A program made the translations under genes and the position numbers. A DNA stretch of 64,000 nucleotides from Stappia indica (GTDB taxonomy: Bacteria; Pseudomonadota; Alphaproteobacteria; Rhizobiales; Stappiaceae). How positions within the stretch are numbered: position 1 is the stretch's first letter; the number at the start of each line of letters is the position of its first letter. Under the pieces are notes generated by a model. The model was given only the letters and a program-made list of their open reading frames with translations, had not been told where the DNA came from and searched no databases. Where the stretch lies: positions 523,508 to 587,507 of the forward strand of contig NZ_MBQE01000005.1 of NCBI RefSeq assembly GCF_001696535.1, in the 5' to 3' direction. Positions 41,893 through 50,929 of the stretch are shown piece by piece.

Positions 41893-43869
41893 GTGTCCCT
41901 TCCGTTCTTTCGCTCCGGCGTGCCGTTGGCCGCCCGCGTCGGCGTGCTTGCCGCAATCGCGGTGATCGCCGTCGCCGTCCTCTCGCTCACCCATTACGCT
42001 GGCGACAGGGGCATGAGCACGGCTCTCGACCGGCTTTCGGACAACCGCTCGCTGCAGTCGCTGGCGGCCAGCGTCGCCAATGAAACGCTGCAGATGCGCC
42101 GCCGCGAAAAGGACTTCCTGCTGCGCCGGGACGATGCCGAGGTGCAGCGCTACGACGCCTCGGTGTCGACAGCGCTGGCTGAGCTCGATGCCATGGCCGG
42201 TCTCGATGCCGCAGCGCCCGTGCGCGACCGCATCGATGCGGTCAGGAGCGCCGTGGCCGCCCATCGCGACCAGTTCGCCAAGGTCGTCGAGGCCTATCGC
42301 GTCATGGGCTTCGACGAGAAGAGCGGCCTGCAGGGCGAGCTGCGCACCGCGGTGCATGCGGTCGAGACGCGCCTGAAGGCGGCGGATCTCGACGCCCTGA
42401 CCGTCAAGATGCTGATGATGCGCCGGCACGAGAAGGACCTCATGCTGCGCGGCGACATGAAATATGTCGGCGAAGTCGATGCCCGCCGCACCGAGTTCGA
42501 CACGCTGCTGGCCGCCTCGCCCCTTGGCACCGCCGAACGGGCCGAGATCGCCAAGCTGATGGACGCCTATCTCGGCGGCTTCAAGGCCTATGCGGCCATC
42601 AATGCGACCATCGGTGCCGAGGTCGGCGTCCTCAGCGACGTCTACGCGCGGCTGACGCCTGAGGTGGAGGCGGTGGAGCAGGCGGCGGAGGCGGGCCTTG
42701 CCGCGGCGGAGGCCGATCTAGCGGCAACGCGCGGCACGGTTTCGACGGTCTTCGTGGCGAGTGCCGTTGCGACCCTGGTCATTGCTCTCGGCCTTGCCTG
42801 GTTCATCGGGCGGGGCATCACGCGGCCGGTCGTCGGCCTCACCGGTGCGATGCGCGCGCTTGCCGATGGCGACACCTCGGTCGAGATCCCGGACGCCTCG
42901 CGGCACCTGGAGATCGGCGCGATGGCCGGCGCCGTCGAGGTGTTCCGCGCCAACGCGATCCGCAACCGGGAGCTGGAGGCGCAACAGGCCGAAAACGAGA
43001 AGCGTGCGGCCGCCGAAAAGCGCGCCGCGATGGAACAGCTTGCCCGCGAGTTCGATGCCAGCGTCGGCCGCATCGTCGGCATGATCTCGCAGGCCTCGCA
43101 CGACCTGTCGAGCGCCTCGCGGACCATGGCCTCGCTGTCGGAAGACGTCGACACGCGCTCGGCCAATGTCGCGGCCGCCTCCGAGCAGACCGCCGCCAAT
43201 GTCCATACGGTCGCCGCGGCGACGGAAGAGATGAACGCCTCGATCGAAGAGATCAGCGGCCAGATCATGCGCACCTCGAGCTCGACCCAGCAGGCCGCCG
43301 ACGAGATCATGCGCACCACCGGCCAGATGGAGGCGCTCGCCTCCGTCGCCAACCGCATCGGCGAGGTCGTGTCGATGATCTCCGGCATCGCCGCCCAGAC
43401 CAACCTGCTGGCGCTCAACGCGACCATCGAGTCGGCGCGCGCCGGCGAGGCAGGCAAGGGCTTTGCGGTCGTCGCAGGCGAGGTCAAGGCCCTGGCCGGC
43501 GAGACCGCCAAGGCGACCGACGGCATTTCCGGGCTTGTCGCCGAGATCCAGACCGAGACCCGCAACGCGGTTGCGGCAATCGACGGGATCGGCCGGCTGA
43601 TCTCCGACATCAACGGCACCGCAACGGCGATTGCCGCTGCCATGGAGCAGCAGGGGGCGGCCACGCGCGAGGTGTCGCGCAACGTGGTCGAGGCCGCGTC
43701 CGGCAGTCGCGCCGTCTCCGACGGCATCTCGGGCGTCAACACCGCCTCGCGGGAAAACCGGCGCGCCGTCACCACCGTCACGTCCGCAGCCGCGACGCTG
43801 TCGGACCAGTCGGACGAGATGCGCCGGGAGGTCGAGCGCTTCCTCGCGCACATCCGCAACGCCGCCTGA
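41893..43869 (+). CDS. Methyl-accepting chemotaxis protein with HBM-type sensor
   Basis: A 658-residue chemoreceptor. TM1 is at about 11-31, then a long helical periplasmic domain with two RRxEKDxxLR-type repeats ([13 protein letters not shown] and [13 protein letters not shown]), typical of helical bimodular (HBM) sensors. TM2 is at about 285-306, HAMP follows, then the signalling domain with the hairpin tip [23 protein letters not shown] 41893 is preferred because AGGAG lies seven bases before it and the protein then begins directly before TM1; an ATG at 41821 would add a non-typical basic stretch. HBM sensors bind organic acids or similar; ligand unknown here. Confidence 0.92.
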   Translation: MSLPFFRSGVPLAARVGVLAAIAVIAVAVLSLTHYAGDRGMSTALDRLSDNRSLQSLAASVANETLQMRRREKDFLLRRDDAEVQRYDASVSTALAELDAMAGLDAAAPVRDRIDAVRSAVAAHRDQFAKVVEAYRVMGFDEKSGLQGELRTAVHAVETRLKAADLDALTVKMLMMRRHEKDLMLRGDMKYVGEVDARRTEFDTLLAASPLGTAERAEIAKLMDAYLGGFKAYAAINATIGAEVGVLSDVYARLTPEVEAVEQAAEAGLAAAEADLAATRGTVSTVFVASAVATLVIALGLAWFIGRGITRPVVGLTGAMRALADGDTSVEIPDASRHLEIGAMAGAVEVFRANAIRNRELEAQQAENEKRAAAEKRAAMEQLAREFDASVGRIVGMISQASHDLSSASRTMASLSEDVDTRSANVAAASEQTAANVHTVAAATEEMNASIEEISGQIMRTSSSTQQAADEIMRTTGQMEALASVANRIGEVVSMISGIAAQTNLLALNATIESARAGEAGKGFAVVAGEVKALAGETAKATDGISGLVAEIQTETRNAVAAIDGIGRLISDINGTATAIAAAMEQQGAATREVSRNVVEAASGSRAVSDGISGVNTASRENRRAVTTVTSAAATLSDQSDEMRREVERFLAHIRNAA

Positions 43870-43899
43870 CGCCTTGCATCTCCCGCTGGCGCCAGCGCG

Positions 43900-45072
43900 T
43901 CAGCGGGCCTTCGCCAAGCTGTCGTAGACGGCGAGCGTTGCCCCGCACATCGCCTCGACCGTGAAGTCCTGCCGCACATGGGCGAGCGCCCGTGCGGCCA
44001 GCGCCTCGCGGTCCTGCGGCGCAAGCGCCAGCATTTCGGCGAGCGCCGCGGCCAGTGCGGCGGCATCGTTCGCCGGCACGCGCCAGCCGGTGCGTGCCTC
44101 CTCGGCGACATCGGGCGGCGCCAGCACCGTCTCGGGCACCGCGCCGAGGTTCGTCGCCACCACCGGCACGCCGGCGGCCTGCGCCTCGACGGCGGCCCGC
44201 CCGAAGGCTTCCGGCTCGATCGAGGCGACCACCGCGACATCGGCAAGGGCAAGGGCGGCGGCGACATCGGCGCAGTGGCCGACCAGCCGCACCCGGTCCG
44301 AAAGCCCGGCATTGGCGATTCGCGTCTTCAGCTCCGCCACATAGGTCTCCCGCCCCTGGGCATCGCCCGCCAGGATCGCCGTCCAGCCGGAAGGCGCGCC
44401 GGGCGCAGCGGCAAGCCGCGCCAGCGCATCGATCAGCACCGTCTGGCCCTTCCAGTGGGTGAGACGGGCAAGGTTGAGGATCACCCGTTCGCCGTCCCGA
44501 AGCCCCCATGCGTCGGCCAGCGCCTGCCGGCGCTCGGGCGAAACGGACGCGGGATCGAGCGCGGCAAGGTCGGAGCCGCGATGGATGACGGTGATGCGGT
44601 CCTTTGCGAAAGGGTGTCGCTCGGCGATCAGCGCGGCCGTGTAGCGGGAGTTGGCAATCACCGCGTCGCCACGCGCCATCACGGAATTGTATAGCCCCTT
44701 CAAGGCATTGGGCTGATTGTAGATGCCGTGATAGGTGGTGACGAAGGGCAGGCCCAGCCGCCGTGCCGCGATCAGCGCCGACCAGGCCGGCGCACGCGAA
44801 CGGGCATGGATCAGGTCGACCCCTTCCTTGCGGGCAAGGCGCGTCAGCGCGCCGGCATTGCGCCAGATGCCCAGCGGCGACTTTCGCCCCACCGGCAGCG
44901 TCACATGTTCGCCGCCGACAGCCTCCAGCTCCGCCACCAGACGGCCGCCGCGGCTTGCGACGATGGCCCGGTGCCCGGCCGCGACCAGCGCCCGCGCCAC
45001 GTCGACCGTCGTGCGTTCGGCGCCGCCCGTCTGGAGGTCCGGGATGACTTGCAGCACGGTTCGGCGGGTCAC
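43900..45072 (-). CDS. Glycosyltransferase family 4 protein
   Basis: A 390-residue retaining glycosyltransferase with GT-B fold. The N-terminal domain has LQVIPDLQTGGAERTTVDVA and DLIHARSRAPAWSAL; the nucleotide-sugar site is in NLARLTHWKGQTVLIDALAR and the EX7E motif in SIEPEAFGRAAVEAQAAG. It likely adds a sugar to a surface glycan or lipid, but acceptor and donor are unknown. The start is GTG 45072, five bases after CAGGAG; the long upstream open frame overlapping the hydrolase gene is not coding. It converges with the chemoreceptor gene. Confidence 0.9.
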   Translation of the reverse strand: MTRRTVLQVIPDLQTGGAERTTVDVARALVAAGHRAIVASRGGRLVAELEAVGGEHVTLPVGRKSPLGIWRNAGALTRLARKEGVDLIHARSRAPAWSALIAARRLGLPFVTTYHGIYNQPNALKGLYNSVMARGDAVIANSRYTAALIAERHPFAKDRITVIHRGSDLAALDPASVSPERRQALADAWGLRDGERVILNLARLTHWKGQTVLIDALARLAAAPGAPSGWTAILAGDAQGRETYVAELKTRIANAGLSDRVRLVGHCADVAAALALADVAVVASIEPEAFGRAAVEAQAAGVPVVATNLGAVPETVLAPPDVAEEARTGWRVPANDAAALAAALAEMLALAPQDREALAARALAHVRQDFTVEAMCGATLAVYDSLAKAR

Positions 45073-45204
45073 GAAGGCTCCTGTCGGATGGGGCAAGCGA
45101 AAGCCCGGCGCGGACTTTTCAACGCACGCGACCTGTGCCACATCGGGCGCCAGTGAGGCAATACGGTCAGGCAAGACGGCAAGGCAAGTCAGGCGGAGAC
45201 GACG

Positions 45205-46017
45205 ATGGACGGGCAGGCTCAGGATCAGGTGCGCCATATCGAGGTCGGTGCGGACAGGCGGCGCATCGCCGTCCTGCGCGAGGACGGCACGCCGGGGCGC
45301 TGCGGCGTGCTGTGGCTCTCCGGTTTCAAGTCCGACATGGCCGGCACCAAGGCCGAGGAGCTCGCCGCCTGGGCGCGCGCCACGGGCCGTGCGGTCACCC
45401 GTCTCGACTATTCCGGCCACGGCGTTTCGGACGGGGAGTTCGAGGACGGCACGATCTCGCGCTGGACGGAGGAAGCCCTGGCCGTGCATGCCGCCTTCTG
45501 CCGCGAGCCGACTATCGTCGTCGGCTCGTCCATGGGCGGCTGGATCGCCTTGCTGCTGGCACGGGCGCTGGTCGCACGGCCGATTGAGGTCGCGCCGCTC
45601 GCCGGCATGGTGCTGATCGCCCCGGCGCCGGACTTCACCGAAGAGCTGATGTGGAAGCACGAGTTCACCGACGAGATCCGCGAGACGATCCTGCGCGAGG
45701 GCCGTTTCGAGCGCCCGTCGGAATACGACGACAGTCCTTACGTGATCACCCGCGCGCTGATCGAGGACGGCCGCAAGAACCTGCTGCTCGGCGGTCTCGT
45801 GGAGACCGGCTGCCCGGTCACCATCCTGCAGGGCCAGCGCGACGATGCCGTGCCCTGGCGCCATGCGCTGCGCCTGACCGAATGCCTGGCGCTGGATGAC
45901 GTCGTGCTGACCCTGATCAAGGACGGCGACCACCGGCTGTCGCGGCCGCAGGATATCGAGCGGATGATCGCCGCCGTCGAGGTGCGCGCGACCGAGGCCG
46001 AGGCGGAGGCCGGCTGA
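45205..46017 (+). CDS. Alpha/beta hydrolase (ABHD10-like)
   Basis: A 270-residue alpha/beta-hydrolase with nucleophile elbow GSSMGGW, oxyanion region WLSGFKSDMAGTKA, Asp in LQGQRDDAVPW and His in IKDGDHRLSRP. The pattern LDYSGHGVSDGEFEDGTISR matches the group that includes mitochondrial ABHD10, a thioesterase. No signal peptide, so cytoplasmic. Substrate unknown. ATG 45205 after AGGCGGAGACG. Confidence 0.88.
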   Translation: MDGQAQDQVRHIEVGADRRRIAVLREDGTPGRCGVLWLSGFKSDMAGTKAEELAAWARATGRAVTRLDYSGHGVSDGEFEDGTISRWTEEALAVHAAFCREPTIVVGSSMGGWIALLLARALVARPIEVAPLAGMVLIAPAPDFTEELMWKHEFTDEIRETILREGRFERPSEYDDSPYVITRALIEDGRKNLLLGGLVETGCPVTILQGQRDDAVPWRHALRLTECLALDDVVLTLIKDGDHRLSRPQDIERMIAAVEVRATEAEAEAG

Positions 46018-46052
46018 CCCTGCGGTAGGCTCGGCGCGCCTGCGTCCCTTTG

Positions 46053-46074
46053 CCCGTTCTTTTTGCAGAACGGG
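46053..46074 (+). terminator. Hairpin downstream of the hydrolase gene
   Basis: Stem CCCGTTCT / AGAACGGG (8 bp) with loop TTTTGC. The T-run sits in the loop rather than after the stem, so the terminator call is tentative. Confidence 0.45.
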
Positions 46075-46202
46075 TCATCGGTTTGTCTTATTTCGCGCAA
46101 AGGCTTGGGCAGGCATGATCGGTCCTGCGCAGCCGGCCGGGGCCCCCCTCGCGCGAGCAGACGGCGATGCGCGAGCAAACAGCAAGCGGAGGCACGCAAT
46201 CC

Positions 46203-47240
46203 ATGGCAGCAGCACGCAGGCGTTTCATCCTGGCGATCGACGGAGGCGGAGTTCGCGGACTGATTCCGCTGCGGATCCTGGAAACGCTGGAGGCACGGCT
46301 GCGCGTTCTGGGCAAGACCCAGCCGCTTCATCGCTATTTCGACATGATCGGCGGCAGCTCCACCGGCGGGCTGATCGCCGCGGGTCTTGCCGCCCCGCGC
46401 CCCGACGACACCAGCGGCGCGCCGGCGGCCGGCGTTGCCGAGTTGCGCCGCTTCTTCGAGGTGGAGGCGCGCGAGGTGTTCCGCCGCAAGAGCCTGTTCG
46501 AGCGCTTCGTCGCCAACCCGCGCGCGGTGTTCGACGAGCGCTATGACGAGCGCCCGCTGGAGCGCATCCTCAAGGAGCAGCTCGGCTGGACCTCGCTGCA
46601 ATCGGCGCTGACCCGCCTGGTGCTGACCGCCTACGATCTCGGCCGCCGCGAGGCGGTCTTCATGACCAACGGGCGCCAGAGCGACGGCAGCCGGCCGGAC
46701 GACTACTACCTGTGGCAGGCGGTGCGGGCGACCACGGCGGCCCCGGCCTATTTCGAGCCGATGCGCGCGGAAAATCTGACGCATGGCGACGAGCGGGTGC
46801 TGATCGACGGCGGCGTCGTCATGAACAATCCGACCCTGGCGGTCTGGCTGGAGGCGATGAAGCTCGGCTGGAAGCCGGAAGAGATCACCATCCTGTCGCT
46901 CGGCACCGGCGCCGACATCCGCCGGTCCTGGACGTTCCGCGAGGCGGCGTCCTGGGGGCCGCTCGGCTGGCTGCTGCCGGCCAACGGCGTGCCGCTGCTG
47001 TCCGTCCTCGCCCATGGCCAGTCGACCACCGCCGCCTATCAGGCGCAGCGCCTGCTGCCGGCCGCCGGCATCGGCGAGGTGGTGCGGCTCGACGGCGACC
47101 TGCCGGCCGGGGCGGAGGCGATCGACAACACCCGCCCGGGCAACATCATCGAGCTCAACGGCGTTGCCGACCGCATCATCCGCGACAACACCCAGCTGCT
47201 CGACCGGTTGGCGCAGGAGATGAGCGAGTGGCCCGAATAG
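46203..47240 (+). CDS. Patatin-like phospholipase
   Basis: A 345-residue patatin-family lipase. The glycine-rich oxyanion motif is DGGGVRGL, the nucleophile elbow GGSSTGG (Ser53) and the catalytic Asp lies in LIDGGVVMNNPTL. The layout fits bacterial CapV-like or plant-like patatins that deacylate phospholipids. It is alone: no CD-NTase, so a CBASS role is not supported. ATG 46203 is preferred because GGAGG is ten bases upstream; ATG 46167 is a possible start with a weaker site. Confidence 0.88.
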   Translation: MAAARRRFILAIDGGGVRGLIPLRILETLEARLRVLGKTQPLHRYFDMIGGSSTGGLIAAGLAAPRPDDTSGAPAAGVAELRRFFEVEAREVFRRKSLFERFVANPRAVFDERYDERPLERILKEQLGWTSLQSALTRLVLTAYDLGRREAVFMTNGRQSDGSRPDDYYLWQAVRATTAAPAYFEPMRAENLTHGDERVLIDGGVVMNNPTLAVWLEAMKLGWKPEEITILSLGTGADIRRSWTFREAASWGPLGWLLPANGVPLLSVLAHGQSTTAAYQAQRLLPAAGIGEVVRLDGDLPAGAEAIDNTRPGNIIELNGVADRIIRDNTQLLDRLAQEMSEWPE

Positions 47241-47389
47241 CCGGTGGCCTGCCGGCGATTGCCGCGACTGGCGCTCGGCTTTTTCGTTTTATGGTTAACC
47301 GTCCGTAAACGCTCCGGCGCGACACTGGGTGCGACTGTCGGCGCAGTGTGCCGGCGGGCAGGGCCAGCGCGGAACGAAAGGAGCCGGCC

Positions 47390-48682
47390 ATGACACCCAT
47401 GCGTGCATCAGCCAAGTCCCTCGGTGACCGGTTTTCGGAAGCTGCGCCGCAAGCCGGCCGGCACCCGCTTCTGCTCGCGCTGCTGGCTTCCGCGTCCATC
47501 GCGGGCCTTGCCATGCTTCTGCCGGCACCCGCGGGCGCTGCTCCGCTGCCGCGCGAGAAGCCGGCCAGCCTGATCGCCGCCGAGGCGATGTCGCGGCTGG
47601 AAGAGCGGCGGGTGACGACGACGCGGGTCCTGCCCTCGACCGATATCGGCGATCTCGTCGATGCACGGAGCGGACAGCCCGCTGCTCCGGCCGCCCCCTC
47701 CGGCGAGGTCTATTCCAGTTTCGCATCGCCGCCCCTGCCGCGTCCGGCCCCGGCTGAGCGGCCCGTGGTGGTTGCCGCCGCGCCGATGCAGCTTGTCGCG
47801 GCCCCGCCCGCCTCTTCGCAGCCGGTTCTCCCGCCCTCCGCCGTGCGGCCGGGTGCCGTTGCCAAGGAGCTCTTCGGCGCGATGCGCGCGCCCGCGCCGC
47901 TGGCCGCCCGGTCCATCGGCTCCTATGCCAAGGGTTGCCTTGCCGGGGCGACGGCGCTCGCCGTCGACGGGCCGGCCTGGCAGGTCATGCGCCTGTCGCG
48001 CAACCGCAACTGGGGGCATCCGCAGCTCGTCGACATGCTGCAGCGCCTGGCGAACGATGCGCCGGCGCTCGGCTGGAACGGCCTGCTCGTCGGCGATCTC
48101 GCCCAGCCGCGCGGCGGGCCGATGACCTCCGGCCATGCCAGCCACCAGATCGGCCTCGATGCCGACATCTGGCTGACGCCGATGCCGGACCGCACGCTGT
48201 CGCGCGAGGAGCGCGAGAGCATGTCGGCCGTCTCCATGCTGAAGGGCTCGTCCGAACTGCCGGGCGCCGACCGCGGCGTCGACCCGGCGAAGTGGAGCGA
48301 TGCGCGCGCCCGGCTGATCCGCCGCGCCGCGCAGGACCCGCGCGTTTCGCGCATCTTCGTCCATCCCGGCATCAAGCAGGCGCTGTGCCGCTTCGAGACC
48401 GGCGAGCGCGGCTGGCTGCGCAAGGTCCGGCCCTGGTGGGGCCACCACTACCACTTCCATGTGCGCATCGCCTGTCCTGATGGCAGCGTCGGCTGCAAGG
48501 ACCAGGACGCACCGCCGCCGGGCGACGGCTGCGGCCAGGAACTGGCCTGGTGGCTGTCCGACGAGCCCTGGGTGCCGAAGAAACCGAAGAAGACCGACAA
48601 GCCGGCAGTCCCGACGAAGAAGAAACAGCTGACGCTGGCGGCGCTTCCCCAGGCCTGCACCGAGGTCCTGGTGGCGAGGTGA
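47390..48682 (+). CDS. mepA: Penicillin-insensitive murein endopeptidase
   Basis: A 430-residue periplasmic LAS-type zinc peptidase. Signal peptide at about 27-50 (ending APAGAAPLP), then a Pro/Ala-rich linker (about 60-160), then the MepA domain from SIGSYAKGCLAGATALAVDG. Zinc ligands are in MTSGHASHQIGLDADIWLTP and WWGHHYHFHVRIACP. It cuts D-Ala-mDAP cross-links of peptidoglycan. The linker is longer than in E. coli MepA and the C-terminus has a basic KKPKKTDKPAVPTKKK tail. ATG 47390 follows AAAGGAG. Confidence 0.92.
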   Translation: MTPMRASAKSLGDRFSEAAPQAGRHPLLLALLASASIAGLAMLLPAPAGAAPLPREKPASLIAAEAMSRLEERRVTTTRVLPSTDIGDLVDARSGQPAAPAAPSGEVYSSFASPPLPRPAPAERPVVVAAAPMQLVAAPPASSQPVLPPSAVRPGAVAKELFGAMRAPAPLAARSIGSYAKGCLAGATALAVDGPAWQVMRLSRNRNWGHPQLVDMLQRLANDAPALGWNGLLVGDLAQPRGGPMTSGHASHQIGLDADIWLTPMPDRTLSREERESMSAVSMLKGSSELPGADRGVDPAKWSDARARLIRRAAQDPRVSRIFVHPGIKQALCRFETGERGWLRKVRPWWGHHYHFHVRIACPDGSVGCKDQDAPPPGDGCGQELAWWLSDEPWVPKKPKKTDKPAVPTKKKQLTLAALPQACTEVLVAR

Positions 48683-48734
48683 GGGGACATCGAACTCGAT
48701 ATGGATAATCGGGCGTCTTGGTCCGCCGGCGGAG

Positions 48735-49985
48735 CTAAAATTTTTTTGAAAAAAATAACGTTGGTTGGCTTGGTAGTATCAGGCGATCTTTGATCGATAT
48801 CTTTGTTCCAGCTCGTTTTGGCCTTCCTATTGACGATAAGACTTCCAACTCCCGTGCCTGCGCGAGTTCCGACAACACCTCAAATATGTCTTCGTTGGTT
48901 CCTGCAGTTCGATTCCCGATTTCAGCAAGTAAGCGGCCAATCTCCAACTGACCACCATGCATTATACGGTGAATCTCGGACGGTAGAGCGTTGATCAGTT
49001 CTCGACTGAGCTTGGTCCTGTCGATTTCTGAAAAACTGAAAAACGAATCACAGCTTTCTTTCAATCGGGCGTCGTATCCGAGGTTGAACAGCCCGCCAGG
49101 ACCGGCATGAGTAAAGCTGTTTTGCTTTTGCCAATGAACTCCAAGCATTTTGTCGCGTGCTGCCTGATGTTGCGATAGGTGCGCTAGCATCATCCAGCGG
49201 TTGTCTGTGCGAGACCAGAGCATGAATGGCGTGAAGAATTTGGCGCCGCTATTAGCATGTATGTGTGCCATCAGCGCGCGCTGCGTGAGGGCCCGTCCCA
49301 TTTTCTCGTCCTTGCGCTGTTTCCAGTCAGAAATGAAACGCGCGTCGACTCCAAATTGTCGATAAAGCTCCAATTCTGCCGAGGCGTCTTGGAGGTAGTT
49401 GAGCAGGCTATCTATGGCGAAGTTAAGTACGACTTCAGAACGGTCTAGCGAATTGAAAATGGTCCGGATCGCCGACATCGGCACGTCGGAATAACCAAAT
49501 TGGTCTAAGAAAAAGATCGAGCGGCCCTTTATTTGTGTTTTCGTGATCTTCTGTAAAATAGCTGGCAGATGATCAACGAAAGTTCCGTGGTATATGGTGA
49601 TACGTGGATCATCTTCGGCGTAATCACGACTTTTTAGTTCACGACGGAGCGCCGCAACGTGCTCAAATTCATCGTCGACGAATATAAACCGGGCATTGAT
49701 TTTCAGCGGCTTCTCGCGACGCTCATTCAGTCGCACTGCCGCCTGCTCGACTGCGCTCAATAGGACCAATGGGCTGCCCGAGCGTGTTTCGGCTCCGTCA
49801 GCATATGCCCCTCCACCACTGAAGCCATCGACTAACGTTATGTTCAGCCGGTCTTGCGCCGGGTTACGAACAACCGTGTCAAAATATATGTCCAGATAGC
49901 TCTTAAGAACCTCCAGTTTCCGTTTTGTGTGGTCTTCGATGTGGGGCAGCCTCCCATCAGGCCCCCAGATGAAATTCTTCGCCAT
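48735..49985 (-). CDS. tcmP: Three-Cys-motif partner protein TcmP
   Basis: A 416-residue protein of the TcmP family, which occurs next to DUF5131 (Gp37/Gp68-like) three-Cys proteins. Typical segments are HTKRKLEVLKSYLDIYFDTV, NITLVDGFSGGGAYADGAE (a Rossmann methyltransferase-like loop), and SIFFLDQFGYSDVPMSAIRT. Function is not established; the loop suggests a SAM- or nucleotide-binding fold. It overlaps the DUF5131 gene by 29 bp. The two genes are visibly less GC-rich than their neighbours, which suggests horizontal transfer as a unit. Confidence 0.88.
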   Translation of the reverse strand: MAKNFIWGPDGRLPHIEDHTKRKLEVLKSYLDIYFDTVVRNPAQDRLNITLVDGFSGGGAYADGAETRSGSPLVLLSAVEQAAVRLNERREKPLKINARFIFVDDEFEHVAALRRELKSRDYAEDDPRITIYHGTFVDHLPAILQKITKTQIKGRSIFFLDQFGYSDVPMSAIRTIFNSLDRSEVVLNFAIDSLLNYLQDASAELELYRQFGVDARFISDWKQRKDEKMGRALTQRALMAHIHANSGAKFFTPFMLWSRTDNRWMMLAHLSQHQAARDKMLGVHWQKQNSFTHAGPGGLFNLGYDARLKESCDSFFSFSEIDRTKLSRELINALPSEIHRIMHGGQLEIGRLLAEIGNRTAGTNEDIFEVLSELAQARELEVLSSIGRPKRAGTKISIKDRLILPSQPTLFFSKKF

Positions 49986-50751
49986 TTGCCCCCTGACTCT
50001 TTAATTCCGCCATGATCGCTTCAGGAACGATCTGCCATGGAAACCCGTTCCACTCTTCACCTTCGAGCAGACGCCCACCGGATTTCGGCCGAGCCCCACC
50101 CCACTGTTTGAAGAAAAACGCCACTTGGTATTCCTCGCATGCACGACGCAACTCGGTTGCCCACGCGGCCTCCATCGGTCGCGCTCTCGGTCCGCTCTCA
50201 CCGCCGACAATCGCCCAGGCGATGCCGTTGAGGTCGACGCTACCAATCGGACCAAGGAGCGGCTCGAAGGAAATGAATCGCGCATCTGAATTGATCTGCT
50301 GCAGGTGGTTGATCCGTCCCTTGTGTGCCGTGTCCTCGACGGATACGCCTAGCCAGATATGGGAAGGCACCCGCTCGCCCGAGTAACGCTTCTGGACGTA
50401 TTTTCGCATGAGTGAAGAGCGCTTTGTTAAAACCTGATAGACATGCCAATCAGCCTTTTCCATTGTATCAAACACGGCGTCTATGTGCGATTCAGGAATA
50501 CTCTTATGGAACAAATCGCTCATAGAATTCACGAAGATCATTCGCGGTTTTTTCCAAAGAGCAGGCTGCGCAAGTCGCGACGGCCAAAGACGCAGATCGA
50601 AACCTTGCTCATAAGGATGCCCTTCAATACCGCGCCAACGCTCTGCAAACCGTTCCGCATAACAGTTGTCGCAGCCCGGACCGATCTTTGTGCAGCCGGT
50701 AACCGGATTCCAAGTCGCATCGGTCCATTCGATGTCGGATTTCTGCGCCAT
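49957..50751 (-). CDS. DUF5131 (phage Gp37/Gp68-like) three-Cys-motif protein
   Basis: A 264-residue protein starting MAQKSDIEWTDATWNPVTGC. Cys20, Cys27 and Cys30 (CX6CX2C, in GCTKIGPGCDNCYAERF) form the three-Cys motif, possibly an Fe-S site of a radical-SAM-like enzyme. Other conserved pieces are NSMSDLFHKSIP and WAIVGGESGPRARPM. Activity unknown. The start at ATG 50751 is where family similarity begins; an ATG at 50775 is a possible earlier start. It is the first gene of the island and probably co-transcribed with tcmP; a role in phage-related or defence biology has been suspected for such pairs, but I cannot show it. Confidence 0.88.
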   Translation of the reverse strand: MAQKSDIEWTDATWNPVTGCTKIGPGCDNCYAERFAERWRGIEGHPYEQGFDLRLWPSRLAQPALWKKPRMIFVNSMSDLFHKSIPESHIDAVFDTMEKADWHVYQVLTKRSSLMRKYVQKRYSGERVPSHIWLGVSVEDTAHKGRINHLQQINSDARFISFEPLLGPIGSVDLNGIAWAIVGGESGPRARPMEAAWATELRRACEEYQVAFFFKQWGGARPKSGGRLLEGEEWNGFPWQIVPEAIMAELKSQGANGEEFHLGA

Positions 50752-50929
50752 GCTTCTCGAGCCTTTTGAAGTCATATTAACTGTAGAGGTACAAACAGAG
50801 AACAATTAAATCTAACTGCTTATCAAATTGTGAAGTCAGTTTTGTTGTCCCTTGTAGCCTCTCAATTTTCTCGTTCTTTGCCGCGCAATCCGCTTTGCCG
50901 CTGCATCCGGCGATGGTAAATGGGCGCGC

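Noticed and set aside
42642..44312. Long minus-strand frame across the chemoreceptor
   Set aside because: Ser/Ala/Arg-rich antisense translation without any recognisable domain.
45073..45933. Upstream extension of the glycosyltransferase reading frame
   Set aside because: Lies antisense to the alpha/beta hydrolase gene; the GTG at 45072 with CAGGAG is the natural start.
46203..47240. CBASS effector of the CapV type
   Set aside because: The patatin domain is similar in kind, but no CD-NTase or accessory gene is near.
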